Shown piece by piece: positions 16,808-24,042 of a stretch of 64,000 bases of DNA. The DNA is taken from contig JFLJ01000130.1 in assembly GCA_000634115.1 (NCBI GenBank), positions 690 to 64,689 of the forward strand, read 5' to 3'. The translations under genes were made by a program, and so were the position numbers. The stretch is from Prochlorococcus sp. scB241_528O2 (GTDB lineage: Bacteria; Cyanobacteriota; Cyanobacteriia; PCC-6307; Cyanobiaceae). Every line of letters starts with the position of its first letter. Within the stretch, counting starts at the first letter, position 1. The notes under the pieces were generated by a model. That model worked only from the letters and a program-made list of their open reading frames with translations, had not been told where the DNA came from and did not search any database.

Positions 16808-17284
16808 ATGACAAACCTTAAAATAAGTGAATTTAGTCATTGGAACTCTGGAGATGTTCTTCAGAATATTGTTCGAGGGCCATATGCTGAGTGGTTAATT
16901 CATCATGCCTTAGGGATTGATACAGGAGAGCATCGTTATCCTTGGGCCGAGTTTGATGTCTCATATAAAAACACAGGGCTAGAAGTTAAGGCGACTGCTT
17001 ATTTTCAAAGATGGGAACAAAAGAAACCTTCAATTATTTTTCCTACTCCTAAGAAACAAAGAAATGGAGTGGGATTTGTTTTCTGTTTATTAGGGCAAGA
17101 AGATGATTGGATCACTAGAAGAGAACCCGATCCACTTGATATGTCTGAATGGATTTTCTGGGTTGTCGCTACTAAAGACCTTCCCGAAAGCGAATCTATT
17201 TCTCTAATCCCTTTTAAAAAACTTTATGGAGAAGGTATTAGGTTTGATGAGATTCGAGCAGAAGTAGATAAATTAATTAATTAA
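16808..17284 (+). CDS. PD-(D/E)xK nuclease-like protein, 158 aa
   Basis: The segment WAEFDVSYKNTGLEVKATAY (~residues 46-65) has the D...(G)xExK signature and hydrophobic strands of restriction-endonuclease-like folds, and its GLEVKATAY resembles small nuclease domains in phage and satellite proteins. No DNA-binding domain is obvious. It follows a TTGACAG leader and is followed by another leader and an HNH-like endonuclease, so two nuclease genes sit under the same control signature. Confidence 0.6.
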   Translation: MTNLKISEFSHWNSGDVLQNIVRGPYAEWLIHHALGIDTGEHRYPWAEFDVSYKNTGLEVKATAYFQRWEQKKPSIIFPTPKKQRNGVGFVFCLLGQEDDWITRREPDPLDMSEWIFWVVATKDLPESESISLIPFKKLYGEGIRFDEIRAEVDKLIN

Positions 17285-17291
17285 TTGATTG

Positions 17292-17335
17292 ATTGACAGT
17301 CGATCTAACATGGAGGGATAAAAGCCTCTTTTTTT
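17292..17335 (+). promoter_or_regulatory. TTGACAG leader copy with full hairpin
   Basis: TTGACAGTCGATC, TAACAT, then GGAGG-GATAAAAG-CCTC, T7 and directly ATG. One of the clearest copies of the hairpin + T-run + AUG arrangement; the T-run ends on the base before the start codon. Confidence 0.7.
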
Positions 17336-18130
17336 ATGGCATCGTTCAATAGAATTTCACCACCTAAAAAAGGAGAGCAAGTCGCAGGCTGTGAATTTAT
17401 TGAACAATTTTTAGAGAAAGGAGATCATGGTCAGACTTTTTGGAGATTGAAATGTGAATGCGGTTTCGTTTTTGAAAGAAGAGCTGCAGAACAAAAAAAT
17501 GCTCATAAAAAAGGACAAAAGAAGCTTTGCAGAAATACACACCTTCACAGAGATATAAAAGTTGGGCAAAGATTTAATAGATTGACAATAGTTGATTTTG
17601 TAAAAAAAGAAGAAAGGGAAAGATTAGATAAAAAGGGAAAACCTTACGTCGAAAATAGAGTTTATGCTATTTGCGAATGTTCATGCGATAAAAAAAGAAT
17701 CCATGTTTTACCAGAATTACTTAGGAAAGGAGATGTTCAATCATGTGGTTGCTATCAAAAGGAATCTGTAGGAAATCGATTTAGAACACATGGTAAAACT
17801 AATACGAGAGAATTTGATTTATGGGCTGCGGCAAAAGAAAGAGCAGATAAATATGGAATTGATTTTAATATTGACGTGGAAGACATTGTAATTCCAGAAG
17901 TATGTCCTGTTTTAGGTATCCCAATAAATATCTCTCTTGGGAGAGGAAGAAGACAGCCTGATAGCCCAAGCTTAGATAAGTTTTATCCAGAGAAAGGATA
18001 TGTTAAAGGTAATATCCAAGTTATTAGTTGGAGAGCAAATAGGATAAAAAGTGACGGTACGCCTGATGAATGGATAAAAATCGCAAAATGGTGTCAAGAG
18101 GAAGATATTAAAAATAAGCTTTGCCAATAA
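17336..18130 (+). CDS. phage-type HNH/endonuclease VII-like nuclease, 264 aa
   Basis: Two N-terminal copies of the GxxFxxLTI...C.C...L..G..SCGC module usual in phage HNH endonucleases, the second being RFNRLTIVDFVKKEE... and GDVQSCGCYQKES, probably zinc-bound and DNA-binding. The C-terminal catalytic part is CPVLGIPINISLGRG, then SPSLDKFYPEKGYVKGNIQV and SWRANRIKSDGTPDEW, the SLD/NxxVxSxxxNxxK pattern of recombination-endonuclease-VII-like enzymes. It may act as a homing-type or host-takeover nuclease. Confidence 0.75.
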   Translation: MASFNRISPPKKGEQVAGCEFIEQFLEKGDHGQTFWRLKCECGFVFERRAAEQKNAHKKGQKKLCRNTHLHRDIKVGQRFNRLTIVDFVKKEERERLDKKGKPYVENRVYAICECSCDKKRIHVLPELLRKGDVQSCGCYQKESVGNRFRTHGKTNTREFDLWAAAKERADKYGIDFNIDVEDIVIPEVCPVLGIPINISLGRGRRQPDSPSLDKFYPEKGYVKGNIQVISWRANRIKSDGTPDEWIKIAKWCQEEDIKNKLCQ

Positions 18131-18244
18131 AAAAGGTTACGGGTCCCTTTTAGCACCTTCAATGTGGGTCATCTGAAAGCACCGAAATTATCTAGCGTCA
18201 GCAATATATGAACTTAGACAGCGTTTAAGTCGATTTAGAGCAAA

Positions 18245-18496
18245 TTACTGTGATTTAGCGAGTTCTACGTATTTTTTAAGGTCATAATCGTTAATCGGAA
18301 TCCAGTTGTTAGAAGTCAGATTATTTTGAATATGTTTGGCTAAAGTTAAACCCTTAATAGCACCCATAAAAAGGTATTTTTGGTCATTTATGCGTCTTAT
18401 ATAAGGTTCGAGTATTCCTTTATCTCTAAGTTGATAGATAGAAGCTCTGGATTTAAAACCTAGACATTTATACGCTTCTGTAAAAGTACAAAGCAT
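18245..18496 (-). CDS. HTH protein next to integrase (Xis-like)
   Basis: An 83-residue protein with an N-terminal helix-turn-helix pattern (MLCTFTEAYKCLGFKSRASI, then YQLRDKGILEPYIRR) like MerR/excisionase-type proteins that bind arm DNA. It begins 2 bp after the integrase stop, so the two are co-expressed. A directionality factor role is the simplest reading; the order integrase-then-Xis is reversed from lambda but common in satellites. Confidence 0.6.
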   Translation of the reverse strand: MLCTFTEAYKCLGFKSRASIYQLRDKGILEPYIRRINDQKYLFMGAIKGLTLAKHIQNNLTSNNWIPINDYDLKKYVELAKSQ

Positions 18497-18498
18497 GA

Positions 18499-19695
18499 CT
18501 AATTAACCTCTACTATTTCTCTATCAAAATCTTCTACCATTTCTTTAGTTTGGAATCTGGCATAAGAAGTAAGGTGAACATCTAATGTATGACCCATAGC
18601 TTCTGCAATCTTTTTCGGTGATCTATAAGTACCATCATCTTTCTGTCTGTTATGACCGACATAAGCATATCTATGTCTAAAACTGTAAGGAGTGAGCTGT
18701 TGTCTTTCATCTTCTGCTTCTTTTCTTAGTTGTTGCCATACTTTGTTATCTCTAAGGAATCGACCTACAGCCTGACCTGCACCACCCTTGTCATTAATAG
18801 TTGGTAATTCTTCTTTTATATGGATTTTTTTCATTAAATTCCAATTATTTTTACTTCCATCTATATCTTCTACAAATAAAGGGAATAACTGTCTTGGTTG
18901 TGTTGTTAAACCTTTTTTACCGCCCTGAGATTTACGATAATCTGACCATAATTCATTACCATTATTTCTTGTATGAAGGTGTTTTAAATCGTTTGGTCTA
19001 AGTCCATAAGTAGCCATAAGTTGTAAAGCAAACTTCCATCTGGGATTGTTTACAGAATCAACTAATCTAAGAATCTGACTATCTGATAATGGATAACCTA
19101 TGCGTTTAATGGTTGTAACTGCTTCATCATCTGATATCACAGGTGGTAGCCATTTAGAAGGAAAGTCCTTTCTTTGAACTACATAATTTAAAAAGCTATT
19201 TAGGGCTATTCTCATGTGCCTTCTTTGAGTAGTGCCCTTAGTCCATTTAGATAAAGCAAGATTAGATAATTCTTCTCCATTCTTTGGTTTCTTCTTTTTG
19301 TTCAATAAAGTCAATAAAATATGCAAAACAGGTAAATGCTTAGACTTCCAAGTTTTATCAGAAACATTAGTTTTAAATGCTCTATAGCTGTTTAAGGCAT
19401 CAGGCCAATCAAGTTCCAGAATCGAACTAGCACTAGATGAAATTGCATAGGCTATTTTTAAATCTATCTTTCCTTTTGACTCTTTATATATATCGTGAAT
19501 AACAACAATTCTATTTAAGGCATCTATCCAGGCATCTTCTGACCATTTATAAGCAGTTGATAAAGTTTCTTCATTTGGTCTTTTACCAACTTGTAGCCTT
19601 ACGTTTCCTCTGGAGTTGTAAACAGTCCAGTTTTTACCGCATTTACTCTTTAGTGCTGTTCTAAAGTTGCTAATCCATTGTTCTGACAAAGACAC
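18499..19695 (-). CDS. tyrosine recombinase (integrase) of element 2
   Basis: A 398-residue integrase. Catalytic residues seen: Arg233 (TYGLRPNDL), SFRHRYAYVGH (Arg340, His341), MGHT (His369) and the Tyr in LTSYARF (~378). The N-terminal part resembles that of the element 1 integrase in layout (LDWPDALNSY... TWKSK... around residues 95-120), so they are diverged members of one family using the same tRNA-Pro core but different arm repeats. It sits at the distal end and reads inward. Confidence 0.93.
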   Translation of the reverse strand: MSLSEQWISNFRTALKSKCGKNWTVYNSRGNVRLQVGKRPNEETLSTAYKWSEDAWIDALNRIVVIHDIYKESKGKIDLKIAYAISSSASSILELDWPDALNSYRAFKTNVSDKTWKSKHLPVLHILLTLLNKKKKPKNGEELSNLALSKWTKGTTQRRHMRIALNSFLNYVVQRKDFPSKWLPPVISDDEAVTTIKRIGYPLSDSQILRLVDSVNNPRWKFALQLMATYGLRPNDLKHLHTRNNGNELWSDYRKSQGGKKGLTTQPRQLFPLFVEDIDGSKNNWNLMKKIHIKEELPTINDKGGAGQAVGRFLRDNKVWQQLRKEAEDERQQLTPYSFRHRYAYVGHNRQKDDGTYRSPKKIAEAMGHTLDVHLTSYARFQTKEMVEDFDREIVEVN

Positions 19696-19716
19696 TAGTG
19701 CTCACTATAGAATAAA

Positions 19717-19745
19717 TTTTTACACATAAATGTGTGTGATTCAAT
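19717..19745. repeat. element 2 right arm-type repeats
   Basis: TTTTACACATAAATGTGTGT followed by GATTC, an inverted pair of the motif seen at 5138-5190. It lies between the integrase start and the distal att fragment, so it may also act as the integrase operator. Confidence 0.6.
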
Positions 19746-19842
19746 TACTAACCATTCACTTACGTACATCTACAGAGTCTCATATTCAATCTATAGCTCC
19801 AGTTATAGCTTAAATGCCTTAGTCTCACTAACTACACACTAT

Positions 19843-19887
19843 TGCTTTGGGAGCACTAGGTCGCAGGTTCGAATCCTGTCGCCCCGA
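19843..19887 (+). repeat. tRNA-Pro 3' fragment, attR of element 2
   Basis: Forty-five nucleotides identical to the tRNA-Pro 3' half, followed by ACTCTTAGAATCCAAGT and a terminator hairpin, closely matching the flank of the intact tRNA. The preceding sequence (AGTTATAGCTTAAATGCC) is shared with the copy at 22963. Confidence 0.92.
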
Positions 19888-19907
19888 CTCTTAGAATCCA
19901 AGTCATA

Positions 19908-19933
19908 GACAGGTTTCCCAGCCTGTCTTTTTT
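19908..19933 (+). terminator. terminator hairpin carried by att fragment
   Basis: Perfect stem GACAGG-TTTCCCAG-CCTGTC followed by T6. Equivalent sequences, increasingly imperfect, follow the fragments at 22963, 33484 and 41776. It may insulate the element from transcription entering across the att site. Confidence 0.7.
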
Positions 19934-19946
19934 ATTGGTTGAAATA

Positions 19947-19981
19947 TGACCACTCTAACTGTGGTCAAATAGTGGTCAAAT
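19947..19981. repeat. GTGGTCAAAT arm-like repeats
   Basis: Two direct copies of GTGGTCAAAT and one inverted copy (TGACCAC) lie just inside the next segment, at the position of the arm sites in elements 1 and 2. No partner cluster with this motif was found near 22900, so the other end or the integrase has been lost. Confidence 0.5.
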
Positions 19982-19983
19982 TT

Positions 19984-20026
19984 ATTGACAGTCGATCTAA
20001 AATAAGGGGCAATAGATCGTTTTTTA
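19984..20026 (+). promoter_or_regulatory. TTGACAG leader copy
   Basis: TTGACAGTCGATC, TAAAAT, AAGGGGCAAT, then AGATCG, T6 and AATGG. Here AGATCG pairs with the CGATCT inside the conserved part, making a larger hairpin that covers the -10 region; in most copies the hairpin lies further 3'. Confidence 0.65.
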
Positions 20027-20506
20027 ATGGCTTTAGTAATTTGTCCTAATTGTGGCGCATCAATTTCAGATAAAGCGATTAGTTGTCCAAAATGTAAAGC
20101 GAGTTCTAAAGTTCTAAAAATTAATTTATTATCTGCTTACGTTAAGATTTGGTCCCGAGCTTTTAATTTTGAAGGGACTTCTAATAGAAGGGAATTTTGG
20201 TTAGGTTTCTTTTCTTTACTTTTAATGAATATTTTTGTATTTCTTGTTATCGAGCTTTTGAATCAAACTAATAATAACCCATTCTCTTATAATTACTCAG
20301 GTTTTGGAGGGGCGATAATATGGTTGATTTGCGTAATGCATTTTTTTGGCTCATTTCTCGCTATTTTTAGTGGAACAATTAGACGAATCAGAGATGTAGG
20401 TAAAAGTCCATATTTTATTCTCTGGAATTTAATACCATTTGTTGGTATACCGATGACCTTGTTTGTTTGTTTTCAACAAAACAATAATAAACGTTTTGAT
20501 TCTTGA
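20027..20506 (+). CDS. zinc-ribbon + DUF805 membrane protein, 159 aa
   Basis: N-terminal zinc ribbon (CPNCGASISDKAISCPKC), then a DUF805 domain with four hydrophobic segments and the hallmark pieces FNFEGTSNRREFW and RRIRDVGKSPYFILWNLIPF. DUF805 proteins are integral membrane proteins of unknown role, common in mobile elements and prophages. It starts directly after a TTGACAG leader. Confidence 0.8.
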   Translation: MALVICPNCGASISDKAISCPKCKASSKVLKINLLSAYVKIWSRAFNFEGTSNRREFWLGFFSLLLMNIFVFLVIELLNQTNNNPFSYNYSGFGGAIIWLICVMHFFGSFLAIFSGTIRRIRDVGKSPYFILWNLIPFVGIPMTLFVCFQQNNNKRFDS

Positions 20507-20632
20507 TGTCAGTTTTTTAGCATTTGTTTTTTGTTATTGATAAATTGAAAGAAAAAACTTATTTTCTACTTATCTTTTAGATAATGAATAATTTGTTATT
20601 TAAAGAAAAATTATGATTAAGGTTTAATAATT

Positions 20633-21172
20633 ATGGCTCTAATAACTTGTGTTGAATGCGGCAATAAAGTTTCTGACAAGGCTGAATGCTGTCCAGAATG
20701 TGGTTGTCCTGTTGAACTGAAAATTACTTGTGTTGAATGCGGAGCATCAATAAGTGATAAAAATGAAATATGCCCAAAATGTGGAGTTCCTTTAAAACAA
20801 ATTAGTAATAAAAAAGTAAATTCTCAAAGGAATATTAATCTTAGTGAATTAGCATCTTTTTTTGATACTCTAAAACTTCCTAAAGTTGATTGGAATAATA
20901 AGAAGGTAAAATTTCTTTCATGGTTCTTTGGTGGAATTGTTTTACTTTCCTTTTTGAATAGTATCTTTGCACCAAGTCCTCCAAGTCCTTCAATTATCGT
21001 ACCTAATAGATCAGTACCATTTTCACAGCCAGCCCCAGTGGATAGATGTCGAGCCTGTAAACTCTTGGGAGATTGTTCACTCTTTCCACAATGTATTACT
21101 GGACAAAGTAATTGTCAGTTGAGATTTAATGACATTACAGGCAATTGGGAGCGGAACTGTACTTCTTTTTAA
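20633..21172 (+). CDS. double zinc-ribbon membrane protein, 179 aa
   Basis: Two zinc ribbons in tandem (CVECGNKVSDKAECCPECG and CVECGASISDKNEICPKCG), a basic linker, one membrane helix (FLSWFFGGIVLLSFLNSIF) and a Cys-rich C terminus (CRACKLLGDCSLFPQCITG). The N-terminal ribbons are close to that of the preceding DUF805 protein, suggesting gene shuffling. No leader repeat precedes it; an AT-rich 120-bp gap does. Confidence 0.65.
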   Translation: MALITCVECGNKVSDKAECCPECGCPVELKITCVECGASISDKNEICPKCGVPLKQISNKKVNSQRNINLSELASFFDTLKLPKVDWNNKKVKFLSWFFGGIVLLSFLNSIFAPSPPSPSIIVPNRSVPFSQPAPVDRCRACKLLGDCSLFPQCITGQSNCQLRFNDITGNWERNCTSF

Positions 21173-21358
21173 ATGGTTACTGAACAAGGAAAAGAGAACT
21201 GGTATTTCGTTAAAGAACTACCTAAGGACATCTGAGGGCAGAAAGGTCAGGGTTATTTGTATCGGAAAAATATATAAGCAAGTGTCCTCACCCCGTTACT
21301 TAAAAAGCTACCCTTTCCGTCCTAATGTGACCTAACCCTATAAAAAAACTATAACTAT

Positions 21359-21431
21359 CCTTCGGGAACTCATAGGGGTAAATCCAAGTTATATCAATAG
21401 ATGTATCCACTTCCCGACCTATTCCCGAAGG
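21359..21431. repeat. CCTTCGGGAA inverted repeat with GGGAACT motifs
   Basis: CCTTCGGGAA (21359-21368) and TTCCCGAAGG (21422-21431) form a perfect 10-bp inverted repeat about 53 bp apart. TTTCGGGAACTAATGGGAAC occurs at 24567, just 3' of a paralogue of the gene ending here. It may be a conserved terminator-like 3' flank or a lost element end. Confidence 0.4.
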
Positions 21432-21434
21432 GAA

Positions 21435-21683
21435 CTAATTAAGTCCTAGAATCTTTCTGCAATAAGGGTGATCAAAAACAGATTTATCTTTGATTTTTAA
21501 TCTTTTTTTTAATTCTTCACCATCTATTTTTCTTGAAAAATATTCAAGACAAGTTAATTTTTGCCGATTTAATTCCGCTTCGGTTTTTAAACTCCCTCCA
21601 ATAGAAAACAAATTAAGAGCAATAATCGCCAATAAGATGCTCATTGGATACTTTTTGATAAAAGAGACTATTTTTTCCTTCAT
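21435..21683 (-). CDS. small exported/membrane protein, paralogue of 24577
   Basis: Start chosen at the inner ATG (MKEKIVSFIKKYPMSILLAI) because the 24577 paralogue begins the same way (MKNKILPFIKKYPMSILLGI). One N-terminal helix, then ~55 charged residues with Cys in TCLEYFSRKI and PYCRKILGLN. The Cys pair and the helix suggest a membrane-anchored periplasmic domain with a disulfide. Family unknown. Confidence 0.6.
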   Translation of the reverse strand: MKEKIVSFIKKYPMSILLAIIALNLFSIGGSLKTEAELNRQKLTCLEYFSRKIDGEELKKRLKIKDKSVFDHPYCRKILGLN

Positions 21684-21689
21684 TGAGTT

Positions 21690-21809
21690 GTAAATATATA
21701 CATTCAAATAGTGCGATATAAACGGTGAAAAAGCCAATTTAAAGGGATTTAAGAGAATTTAAGACTCATAATTGTATAATTGACAGTCGATCTAAAATAA
21801 GGGGCAATT
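21690..21809. promoter_or_regulatory. divergent regulatory block with TTGACAG leader
   Basis: A block shared with 25190-25317 and, degraded, 39885-39995: ATACAT...AAATAGTGC..., then direct repeats with ~10-bp period (TTTAAAGGGATTTAAGAGAA then TTTAAGACTC), then ATAATTGTAT and TTGACAGTCGATCTAAAAT. It separates a minus-strand gene from a plus-strand one. The spaced direct repeats look like an OmpR-family (RpaB HLR1 or PhoB-like) site; this is inference. Confidence 0.5.
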
Positions 21810-21874
21810 AACATTATTTATTTTCAGGATTTATTTTTCTTGCTAGTAATAGAAAGCCAATAAAAATTAAAAAA

Positions 21875-22147
21875 ATGCTTTATGTTCAGCATTGGTCATT
21901 TAAGACTGGATATCATCAAAAAGGTGCAGAAAAATTTCTTGGTGGAGGAGGAGATTATCCTGGAGTTGAGATGATTGGAAGATATCATGCACCTGGTTCT
22001 TTAGAGGGTTGGATAGTTTTAAAGACTGATGATCCAAAAGCAATATATCAACATGCAGCTGAATGGGGTGAATTCTTAAATTGGGAAACCACACCTGTAT
22101 TTACTGATGAAGAAGCTGGTCCAATGGTTGCAAAAGTCTACTCATAG
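21875..22147 (+). CDS. DUF3303 family protein, 90 aa
   Basis: MLYVQHWSFKTGYHQKGAEK opening, then GVEMIGRYHAPGSLEGWIVL and a C-terminal ETTPVFTDEEAG: a dimeric alpha-beta barrel-type small protein (DUF3303) frequent in marine cyanobacteria. A second DUF3303 gene is at 55646. The start is 65 bp after the TTGACAG core, longer than in other copies. Confidence 0.8.
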   Translation: MLYVQHWSFKTGYHQKGAEKFLGGGGDYPGVEMIGRYHAPGSLEGWIVLKTDDPKAIYQHAAEWGEFLNWETTPVFTDEEAGPMVAKVYS

Positions 22148-22153
22148 TTGGTG

Positions 22154-22192
22154 ATTGACAGTCGATCTAACATAGAGGGATAAAACCCTCTT
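22154..22192 (+). promoter_or_regulatory. TTGACAG leader copy with GAGGG/CCCTC hairpin
   Basis: TTGACAGTCGATC, TAACAT, GAGGG-ATAAAA-CCCTC, TT. The hairpin directly follows the -10-like box. The gene start is 60 bp further on. Confidence 0.65.
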
Positions 22193-22252
22193 ATTAATTT
22201 TCTTAGTATCAAGAGTTGTTTAACTTAAATTAAAACCTATTTTAAATTAATT

Positions 22253-22783
22253 ATGAGAATGCGAATTTTAGTTGCAACTTTTGGATTAATATCAATAACT
22301 TTAATATTGAAAGTATTTAGTAGGCCAAAAATAATTGCAGCGCAATGTATAAGGGGTGGGGTAGAAGATAATTTTAAACTTAATGAAGCAAGTATTATTG
22401 TAAATACACGAAATGGTAAACACTTTTTTTACGATAATTTTTTTGACGAACTAAGACCATTCCCGGAAATAACTAGTAGCAAAAATAATAGTTATGAGGA
22501 CTTTACTTTTACTAAGGATATTACTTATTCGATCAAAAAAAATAATAAAATCTTTTATGAGGTAATTGAGAATAAACATACTAATTATCAATTGTTAAAT
22601 AAAAGTACAACTGAGCCAGGATATGGAAAGTTTATTCTGGACTTAAAAAATAAAAAATTATCGTATTCACATGATGTACATGACCAACAGATTCCAGATG
22701 GAAAAAATTATTTACTAGATGCCAATCAAATTGAAGGGACTGTTGATTGTAAATTCATTAAAGTTTCTAGAAAATATTATTAG
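22253..22783 (+). CDS. exported hypothetical protein, 176 aa
   Basis: N-terminal hydrophobic segment (MRMRILVATFGLISITLILK) that could be a signal peptide or anchor, then ~150 polar residues with strand-like pattern (EASIIVNTRNGKHFFYDNFF, GYGKFILDLKNKKLSYSHDV). Two Cys (residue ~30 and near the C terminus) could pair. No family recognised. Confidence 0.55.
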   Translation: MRMRILVATFGLISITLILKVFSRPKIIAAQCIRGGVEDNFKLNEASIIVNTRNGKHFFYDNFFDELRPFPEITSSKNNSYEDFTFTKDITYSIKKNNKIFYEVIENKHTNYQLLNKSTTEPGYGKFILDLKNKKLSYSHDVHDQQIPDGKNYLLDANQIEGTVDCKFIKVSRKYY

Positions 22784-22787
22784 ATTT

Positions 22788-22811
22788 ATGAAACGCTTAC
22801 TACTTGCATAA
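22788..22811 (+). pseudogene. signal-peptide stub MKRLLLA
   Basis: ATG AAA CGC TTA CTA CTT GCA TAA right after the previous stop. The codons match the start of the exported protein at 3179 (ATGAAACGCTTATTACTC), so this is probably the surviving 5' end of a deleted gene. Similar stubs lie at 27008, 32644, 41183 and 43496. Confidence 0.45.
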
Positions 22812-22842
22812 AAAAAGGGCGACAGAAAAGCTCTTGAAAGTT

Positions 22843-22876
22843 ACGCAATGAGGCACGCAAACGGCACGCAAATCAC
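22843..22876. repeat. ACGCAA arm-like repeats
   Basis: Three copies of ACGCAA at 11-12 bp spacing (TACGCAATGAGGCACGCAAA then CGGCACGCAAATC), about 90 bp before an att fragment. ACGCAA pairs also precede the fragments at 5062 and 33484 (AACGCAAGACTCCGCAAC; CACGCAAGAGTACGCAAG), so this may be a shared arm class. Confidence 0.5.
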
Positions 22877-22962
22877 ACCAAATTAGACCGATCTAGTCCA
22901 TATTTTTTTCTAGTAAAGTCCTGTTAGCAACATAAGTCTCAGTTATAGCTTAAACGCTGCGA

Positions 22963-23008
22963 GTGCTTTGGGAGCACTAGGTCGCAGGTTCGAATCCTGT
23001 CGCCCCGA
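22963..23008 (+). repeat. tRNA-Pro 3' fragment (att scar)
   Basis: Forty-six nucleotides identical to the tRNA 3' half, followed by ACTCTTCAAAACCAAGT and a partly decayed terminator (TATCCCAGCCTGTC then a T-run). No integrase remains between this and the previous fragment, so the segment 19888-22962 is a cargo-only or stripped element. The ~240 bp beyond (to the terminator at 23245) holds no gene I can support. Confidence 0.9.
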
Positions 23009-23244
23009 CTCTTCAAAACCAAGTCATAATAGAGAGTATCCCAGCCTGTCTTTTTTTTATTGCTTACTGTCTCATATTGAGAAAGGGGCACTTAAGGGGA
23101 AACTCAATAGATATAATTTGATCTAAATTGTACCTAGTTTTCTCCTTATCTATTACGGAATATGTTATCTCTAAATTTAATATTCATTTTATATCAATAA
23201 ATTAGTGATTCAAATAACAAAAAATCAATAGTTTTTCACAAAAA

Positions 23245-23266
23245 AAAAGACTCTAATGAGTCTTTT
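23245..23266 (-). terminator. intrinsic terminator
   Basis: AAAAGACTC-TAAT-GAGTCTTTT, symmetrical and therefore possibly bidirectional; it lies ~20 bp after the stop of the minus-strand microprotein. Confidence 0.7.
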
Positions 23267-23287
23267 AATTCAAATCCATAAAAAAAT

Positions 23288-23425
23288 TTATTGATCAGTG
23301 TCAAGTTTACTAAAGTTTGGTCCAAGAATAATTCCTATAAGGGCAAAAAGAACCATAAAAGCAACTCCTACGGCAGCTGCAGAAGGATTGAATCCACCTA
23401 TAGTGATTGTAGTTAATAAATTCAT
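23288..23425 (-). CDS. single-helix membrane microprotein, 45 aa
   Basis: MNLLTTITIGGFNPSAAAVG followed by VAFMVLFALIGIILGPNF and a polar tail SKLDTDQ. One membrane helix; layout and size resemble small photosystem or Hli-associated subunits, though I cannot name it. It ends just before a clear terminator. Confidence 0.6.
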   Translation of the reverse strand: MNLLTTITIGGFNPSAAAVGVAFMVLFALIGIILGPNFSKLDTDQ

Positions 23426-23502
23426 TGATTAAAAAACAAATATCTTGAAATCATACAGAATTTAGAGGAAAATATACCTAATATGTATAGAAAAGAAATA
23501 AT

Positions 23503-23700
23503 CTAACTATCTATTATTCCAGAGTAATTCCCTCCAGCTGTTATTGGATAGCAATAATTCTCTTTGGTTCCAGATTCTACTTCTTGAACTAAACGATCCA
23601 TTTGCGGACAAATTTCGGAAAAAAGAACTACGAAAAATATCGCAATAGTAAGAAATAGATATCGTTTTAGGGAAAAAGGATTAGAAGCTTTATTTTTTAT
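23503..23700 (-). CDS. membrane/exported protein with apparent ATA start, 65 aa
   Basis: A coherent frame (KNKASNPFSLKRYLFLTIAI, then FFVVLFSEICPQMDRLVQEV and ENYCYPITAGGNYSG) with one hydrophobic segment and a Cys pair. The only start-like codon before it is ATA, placed just after GAGGAGAA; no ATG, GTG or TTG is available downstream of the in-frame stop. Either a rare ATA start is used or a 5' frameshift has broken the gene (the overlapping ATG gives only MRRNKK). Confidence 0.45.
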   Translation of the reverse strand: MKNKASNPFSLKRYLFLTIAIFFVVLFSEICPQMDRLVQEVESGTKENYCYPITAGGNYSGIIDS

Positions 23701-23819
23701 TTCTCCTCATTTGCTCAAACATACTTAAAGATTGCAATGGGAAATAATATATGAAAGGTTATCTAGATTAATTAGTTACGTAAAAAAAGAGATTGACTCC
23801 ATTCCTAAAATCAATCTCA

Positions 23820-23924
23820 TTAACTTATTTTAATTGCAAGTAATTTTTTTTCTAATAGGCGGACTGCTTAAACCAATCTTGTTAAATTCTCTGGTGGACT
23901 ATCAATCATTTCTGATTCCTCCAT
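23820..23924 (-). pseudogene. small ORF with in-frame stop
   Basis: MEESEMIDSPPENLTRLV, a TAA, then AVRLLEKKLLAIKIS in the same frame. The continuation without a frame change suggests a ~34-residue helical protein inactivated by one nonsense change. Little else is recognisable between 23701 and 24000. Confidence 0.35.
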
Positions 23925-23999
23925 TAGATTAATAAAATATTAGTCAATCTAATTTATTTTGTATATGCGTAGTTATGCTGATTTATTTTTATCTAAATG

Positions 24000-24030
24000 A
24001 TTGACAGTCGATCTAAAATTAAGTGCAATT
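24000..24030 (+). promoter_or_regulatory. TTGACAG leader copy before cupin gene
   Basis: TTGACAGTCGATC, TAAAAT, TAAGTGCAATT; start codon 12 bp after. The GGGG of other copies is changed to AGTG, so no hairpin is expected. Confidence 0.6.
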
Positions 24031-24042
24031 AATTAACATATT

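Larger units (their letters stand above)
5062..19887. mobile_element. integrative element 2 (tRNA-Pro, 14.8 kb)
   Basis: Bounded by near-perfect 45-bp tRNA-Pro repeats at 5062-5107 and 19843-19887, with a tyrosine recombinase and an HTH partner at the distal end. Shared arm motifs (TGTGTGTGATT and TTTTACACA) lie inside each end. Cargo includes a RepA-type ATPase with an HTH protein near the tRNA side, a helicase-nuclease fusion and several nuclease-like proteins. Gene content resembles a satellite-like element with replication and conflict functions; no capsid or packaging genes are seen. Confidence 0.85.

Noticed and set aside
21173..21335. Plus-strand ORF after the double zinc-ribbon gene
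   Set aside because: It overlaps the end of the real gene in another frame, has no ribosome-binding site and no protein-like pattern.
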